Origin: Nitrospirota bacterium
Lineage (GTDB): Bacteria; Nitrospirota; Thermodesulfovibrionia; Thermodesulfovibrionales; UBA6898
Reading direction: 5' to 3'
DNA length: 43,823 bases
Assembly: GCA_012026685.1 (NCBI GenBank)
Contig: VEOY01000051.1
Span: forward strand, 1 to 43,823
Positions 40,363-43,823 of the stretch are shown here, piece after piece (within the stretch, counting starts at the first letter, position 1; each line of letters opens with the position of its first letter). The position numbers and the translations under genes are program-made. Under the pieces are notes generated by a model. It saw nothing but the letters and a program-made list of their open reading frames with translations. It did no database searches and was not told where the DNA came from.

Positions 40363-41007
40363 ATGAGGCGTATTATCTTTTCGATTCTTCTGATCTCCTT
40401 CCTTGCTGTCATCGGTTGCGGTGGCGGGACAGGCGTGACGCGTGAGCAGCAGGAGATGGCGGATGCTTATTCCGAAGAAGGCGCCAAATACTATGAAAGT
40501 CAGAAGTTCGACAAGGCCGTTACTGCCTACAAGCATGCCGTGGAGATTACCCCGGGAGATGCACGCATCCATTACAGCCTCGCCTCTGCGTATTCGCGGA
40601 TGAACATGTCCGATGAAGCCATTGCTGCCTACCGGCAGGCCATTGCCATCGATCCGGATGACGCGATTTTTCATTATGATCTCGGGGCGACCCTGATCAG
40701 GGAGAAAAAATACGACGAGGCACTGCAATCCTTCGGGACCGCGGTAAGGATCAATCCATCCTTTGCCGAGGCGCACTACGGTATGGGCTGGGTGTATGCG
40801 GAAATGGGGAAATATCCTGAAGCGGTACGCCACTACAAGAATGCTGTTGAAGCGGACCGTTACAATGTCAGTGCCCATTATGCCCTCGGCAATCTTTACA
40901 TCCTTCTCGGCGACCTAAAGTCGGCGAGAGAAGAATATGACAGCCTTTCTGCCATTGACCCTGCAAGGGCAGACGACCTCCTCAACCAGATCAACAAAAA
41001 GAAATAG
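40363..41007 (+). CDS. TPR-repeat lipoprotein
   Basis: Start reassigned to MRRIIFSILLISFLAVIGCGGG; several TPR units (AIAAYRQAIAIDPDDAIFHYDLGATLIREKKYDEAL). Confidence 0.88.
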   Translation: MRRIIFSILLISFLAVIGCGGGTGVTREQQEMADAYSEEGAKYYESQKFDKAVTAYKHAVEITPGDARIHYSLASAYSRMNMSDEAIAAYRQAIAIDPDDAIFHYDLGATLIREKKYDEALQSFGTAVRINPSFAEAHYGMGWVYAEMGKYPEAVRHYKNAVEADRYNVSAHYALGNLYILLGDLKSAREEYDSLSAIDPARADDLLNQINKKK

Positions 41008-41019
41008 GAGTTTCGCACG

Positions 41020-41637
41020 ATGCGTCACTCCGGTGTATTTATCAAGTATTTGGTCGTGACAGTTTTGGTGATATCAGGTGCCGCTCTTTCATCCTGCTCC
41101 TCCCTCCATTCTCCGCTCCCGCTGATTGAAAAAGCGGAAAAACCTCTCAGGACAGCTGTATACGTGGGAACGGGGTCTGCGTATCGGTTCGCACACGACG
41201 AATGGGAGCGGATGCCTGCATATGATTATGAATTTTCGGTAGTGCAGCGATTTCGTGAAGACGGCTGGGAATCGGTCAAGGAGATTTACCGGAGGCACCC
41301 TGAGTACGACGGCAGGGCAGGTGACCGTGACCAGACGCTCTACTTCAGAGTGAAGACCGGGCCCGCAGAAGGCAATTCCAGGACACTTCATGTTCAAAGT
41401 TCCTGGGGACAGGGCAAGGGAACTGCTGACGCGGACCTGGGCAATATTGTTGTCGAATTTTCGCCGGATATCAGCAGGTTCTCACCGTTCAATGCCTTCA
41501 GGATAACCCAGCATTTTTTCTATGATGAAAGAAGGCTGAGGGAGACGGTCGAGATATTCAGGAGGCAGGACGGTCACGAAAGACCGTTCATGAAGATGGA
41601 GGAAGAGGCGGACATGTACCTGCCGGTGAAGAAGTAA
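41020..41637 (+). CDS. Hypothetical lipoprotein
   Basis: Signal peptide and lipobox VISGAALSSC; AGGAG RBS. Confidence 0.75.
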   Translation: MRHSGVFIKYLVVTVLVISGAALSSCSSLHSPLPLIEKAEKPLRTAVYVGTGSAYRFAHDEWERMPAYDYEFSVVQRFREDGWESVKEIYRRHPEYDGRAGDRDQTLYFRVKTGPAEGNSRTLHVQSSWGQGKGTADADLGNIVVEFSPDISRFSPFNAFRITQHFFYDERRLRETVEIFRRQDGHERPFMKMEEEADMYLPVKK

Positions 41638-41655
41638 CCGGCCAAACGGTATATC

Positions 41656-42162
41656 CTATTTTGTGTTTTCCTTTATCACCTGCCCCGGACTTACAAATGA
41701 AATTCCCTGACCACCTTTCATTCCGATCATCAAGCATTCAATAATGGGGGCGTTCACCTCTTTTGACGCAGTCCATTTGACGATGAAATTCGCGCCAAAA
41801 CCACCGGCTGTATCATCCTCGGGGAGATACAGATAGGTTGATTCCAACGGTGCCAGGGTTATTTCCTTGTCAAAGTATTTCCTGAGCAGCTTTCCTTTTG
41901 TGTCATAGTAATCTGCTGAAATTATTTTGATCGAATTTGAAATATCCGTATTTCTGATGCTCAAAATTGCCGCCAGGTTAAAAGGGATTTGCCGTGGTGC
42001 GCTGAAGATATTTGAATAAACAGGCACGTAGAGGGTCTGCCCGTTTGAGAGTTTAAAATCAGACGAGGCAAGAGAGGGTGAGCATAATCCGGAGGACAAG
42101 CTGAGGAATACGAAAAGAGCAATGCCTGCAATATGAGTTCGAGCCCTATTATTCATGATCAC
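41656..42162 (-). CDS. DUF3124-family secreted protein
   Basis: Signal peptide; LSNGQTLYVPVYSNIFSAPRQIPFNLAAILSIRNTDISNSIKIISADYYDTKGKLLRKY; AGGAGGT RBS. Confidence 0.75.
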   Translation of the reverse strand: MIMNNRARTHIAGIALFVFLSLSSGLCSPSLASSDFKLSNGQTLYVPVYSNIFSAPRQIPFNLAAILSIRNTDISNSIKIISADYYDTKGKLLRKYFDKEITLAPLESTYLYLPEDDTAGGFGANFIVKWTASKEVNAPIIECLMIGMKGGQGISFVSPGQVIKENTK

Positions 42163-42249
42163 ACCTCCTGTCTTTTATATCATTATATAACGTCAGTCCA
42201 GAAAACCCTGCGGCGTTCAACGGGTTAGTAATAGATTCATTTGTAAGAT

Positions 42250-42344
42250 GTCATTCCTGCCTGCCTGTCGGCAGGCTTGTCGGGAATCCTTCTTCGGAAA
42301 GACTCCGGACCTGCCTACCGGACAGGCAGGCAAGCCGGAGTGAC
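42250..42344. repeat. Palindromic intergenic repeat with gtcattcc...ggagtgac termini and internal cctgcctg/caggcagg arms
   Basis: gtcattcctgcctgcctgtcggcaggcttgtcgggaatccttcttcgg...ccggacaggcaggcaagccggagtgac; related half-copy at 43601. Confidence 0.75.
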
Positions 42345-42422
42345 AAATAACGTTACCATACTTATGTGCTACTTAGTAAGTCAGCGCGCATTCAGGTCCG
42401 CTGGCGTGCTTTGGACCTCTGT

Positions 42423-42810
42423 TTATTTTATATAGTAACCGGAGACACGCCACTTTCCATCCTTAATTCATCATTGGGGTCACTGTCTCTATTGCAGATT
42501 TCTTATGTTCAAAAGTGGTCTCAACCTCGATAACGACATACTCACTATCGGCCGCACCAGGTAAAGAAGTCTTATGGGTTTTTGTCTTTACCTTCCGTGT
42601 AACGAGTTTGCCAAGGGGTTTCCGCACTGCTTGCAGTGACTGCTGCCATTGTTCCTGGTTTATTGCATTCTTAAAGAGATCAGCGGCCTCTTTCCAGCTT
42701 TCAGCATATTTTTCTGAGTCAACCATTTGGTGCCATCTTTCCGCCGCGGCGGCCGCAGCCGTTTCCTTTTCCGCACTCTTCGCAAGCGCAGGAACCGCTG
42801 CATTTGCTTT
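42423..42810 (-). pseudogene. Decayed DUF4019-family gene: 5' truncated (no start/signal peptide) with a 1-nt C-terminal frameshift
   Basis: Frame continues upstream of the ORF-track Met as KANAAVPALAKSAEKETAAAAAERWHQMVDSEKYAESWKEAA..., blocked by TAA at 42811-42813; after ETVTPMMN the frame stops, but removing one base at ~42465 continues KDGKWRVSGYYIK* to 42423. Confidence 0.75.
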
Positions 42811-42853
42811 TTAGGCGTGCCTATATTTACCGCAATGTGCTCTCAATCTTGAC

Positions 42854-43447
42854 TTACGTTAAAGTCACTTCCAAGTCCTGCCATTGTTCCGGTGAAGTAA
42901 TCCATAGCGTTTTAACATTGCGTTTTCCGTTTTCACATGAAATCTCGATCTTTACTTTGTATTTGCCGGGTGGCAGATATGCCTGGTTGCGATTTAGGCG
43001 GCCCGATAATGCAAATGGGATGGCTAACCAACTCCCAGGGATATTTTGATTTTTATCCGTGAACACTACGTCAAGTCTTCTAGTTTCTGGACCGATATCC
43101 ACGGGCTCGGCGCCTGTGGTCTGTGCAGTGTAGTCTATACCAGCCCAATGCAGCGCGTAGTTACTTTCCAGATGTTCCGTCCCATTTGGCCGTTCTACAA
43201 ATCGAAGCGTGGCAACCGATCGAATTGCTGTCGTAGGTCGCTTGTTCCTTACGTGCAAAGTCGCTACCTTTCTTTCCCATCCAGTATCTGTAAAGTTATA
43301 GATTCGCAAGTCAAGGTTCTTGTTAAAATCAGCGCGCAACCGGGGCCTGCGCCACTCGTTACGCACGTCTTTTACGACCAACCACGCAAAAGACATTAGG
43401 CCTGCCAAAGAACCAATCTTGAAAATATCCCAGCCGTTCTCGCTCAT
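42854..43447 (-). CDS. Hypothetical protein with N-terminal TM segment
   Basis: 197 aa, IFKIGSLAGLMSFAWLVVKDV, beta-rich remainder; no family recognised. Confidence 0.6.
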   Translation of the reverse strand: MSENGWDIFKIGSLAGLMSFAWLVVKDVRNEWRRPRLRADFNKNLDLRIYNFTDTGWERKVATLHVRNKRPTTAIRSVATLRFVERPNGTEHLESNYALHWAGIDYTAQTTGAEPVDIGPETRRLDVVFTDKNQNIPGSWLAIPFALSGRLNRNQAYLPPGKYKVKIEISCENGKRNVKTLWITSPEQWQDLEVTLT

Positions 43448-43600
43448 TAGTTTGACTTTGTAAGTTCGCTTTTTTTGCCGATAACTATTTACTATGCCAT
43501 ACTGGCATTTATCTCCATAATTGCCATGATGTTATCACATTCAGCAGTCCTTGTAACGGAAAAAGTCTTTATAAAGGAAGCTCCTCTGACTCTTATTGGC

Positions 43601-43647
43601 GTCATTCCGGCCTGCCTGCCGGCAGGCAGGCTTGTCCGGCATCCTTC
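43601..43647. repeat. Half-copy of the 42250 repeat; core perfect palindrome gcctgcctgccggcaggcaggc (43610-43631)
   Basis: gtcattccggcctgcctgccggcaggcaggcttgtccggcatccttc aligns with the 42250 copy. Confidence 0.75.
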
Positions 43648-43701
43648 CGTTGCGCGTGGCTCAATTATTAAGGATCAAATAATTGACACTACCTCTGTCC
43701 A

Positions 43702-43784
43702 GGAAATCCCTCCTAACCTCCCTTTGCCAAAGGGAGGAATTGGTTTTCCCCTCTTTGGACAAGAGGGGCCTGGGGAGAGTTTCT
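43702..43784. repeat. Large imperfect palindrome containing two hairpins
   Basis: cctccctttg-c-caaagggagg (43717-43737) and cccctctt-tggac-aagagggg (43748-43768), with partly complementary outer arms aaatccctcct / ggggagagttt. Confidence 0.7.
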
Positions 43785-43823
43785 CAATGTAAATCTTATT
43801 TCGAGACTGTTAATAAGTCATCC

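Noticed and set aside
43475-43792. 105-aa ORF on the plus strand at the right end
   Set aside because: Two thirds of it is translated repeat sequence (43601-43784); not a credible protein.
1-43823. Search by eye for tRNA, rRNA, CRISPR arrays, transposases, toxin-antitoxin or phage genes
   Set aside because: None recognised; short intergenic spaces leave little room. A tRNAscan/Infernal run would be decisive.

Overview
The window is about 44 kb of compact bacterial chromosome, mostly core genes. By impression of gene content and cluster style it may be Nitrospirota- or deltaproteobacterial-like; I could not test taxonomy. No rRNA, tRNA or CRISPR array was recognised. Left part (1-19.2 kb, mostly minus strand): a truncated membrane sensor; a cytochrome b plus 13-CXXCH cytochrome c pair; an M56-peptidase/small membrane protein pair; a tightly coupled CHASE2 cyclase - SH3 - M48 protease - hemerythrin cluster; a DUF255 thioredoxin protein coupled to a thioredoxin/DsbD-like fusion; marC; a DHH-CBS-CCA-transferase fusion; a GAF-GGDEF protein with a degenerate receiver domain; and a PiT/DUF47 phosphate transport pair. 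Middle (19.2-36 kb): aroB-aroK-aroC, pilQPONM, truB-nrnA-rbfA-infB, rpmB-dciA, clpX-clpP-tig. Right (36-43.8 kb): polA, a histone-H1-like/DUF4912 protein, two lipoproteins, a DUF3124 protein, and a repeat-rich accessory tail with a decayed DUF4019 gene that the ORF track shows as intact. The most checkable observations are: (i) -10 (and sometimes -35) elements placed so close to the ATG of marC, polA and pilM that leaderless transcripts are predicted; (ii) the frameshifted, 5'-truncated DUF4019 pseudogene; (iii) the cyclase/SH3/M48/hemerythrin and M56/partner modules; (iv) the H1-tail + DUF4912 architecture. I did not find an unambiguous new defence or mobile system.
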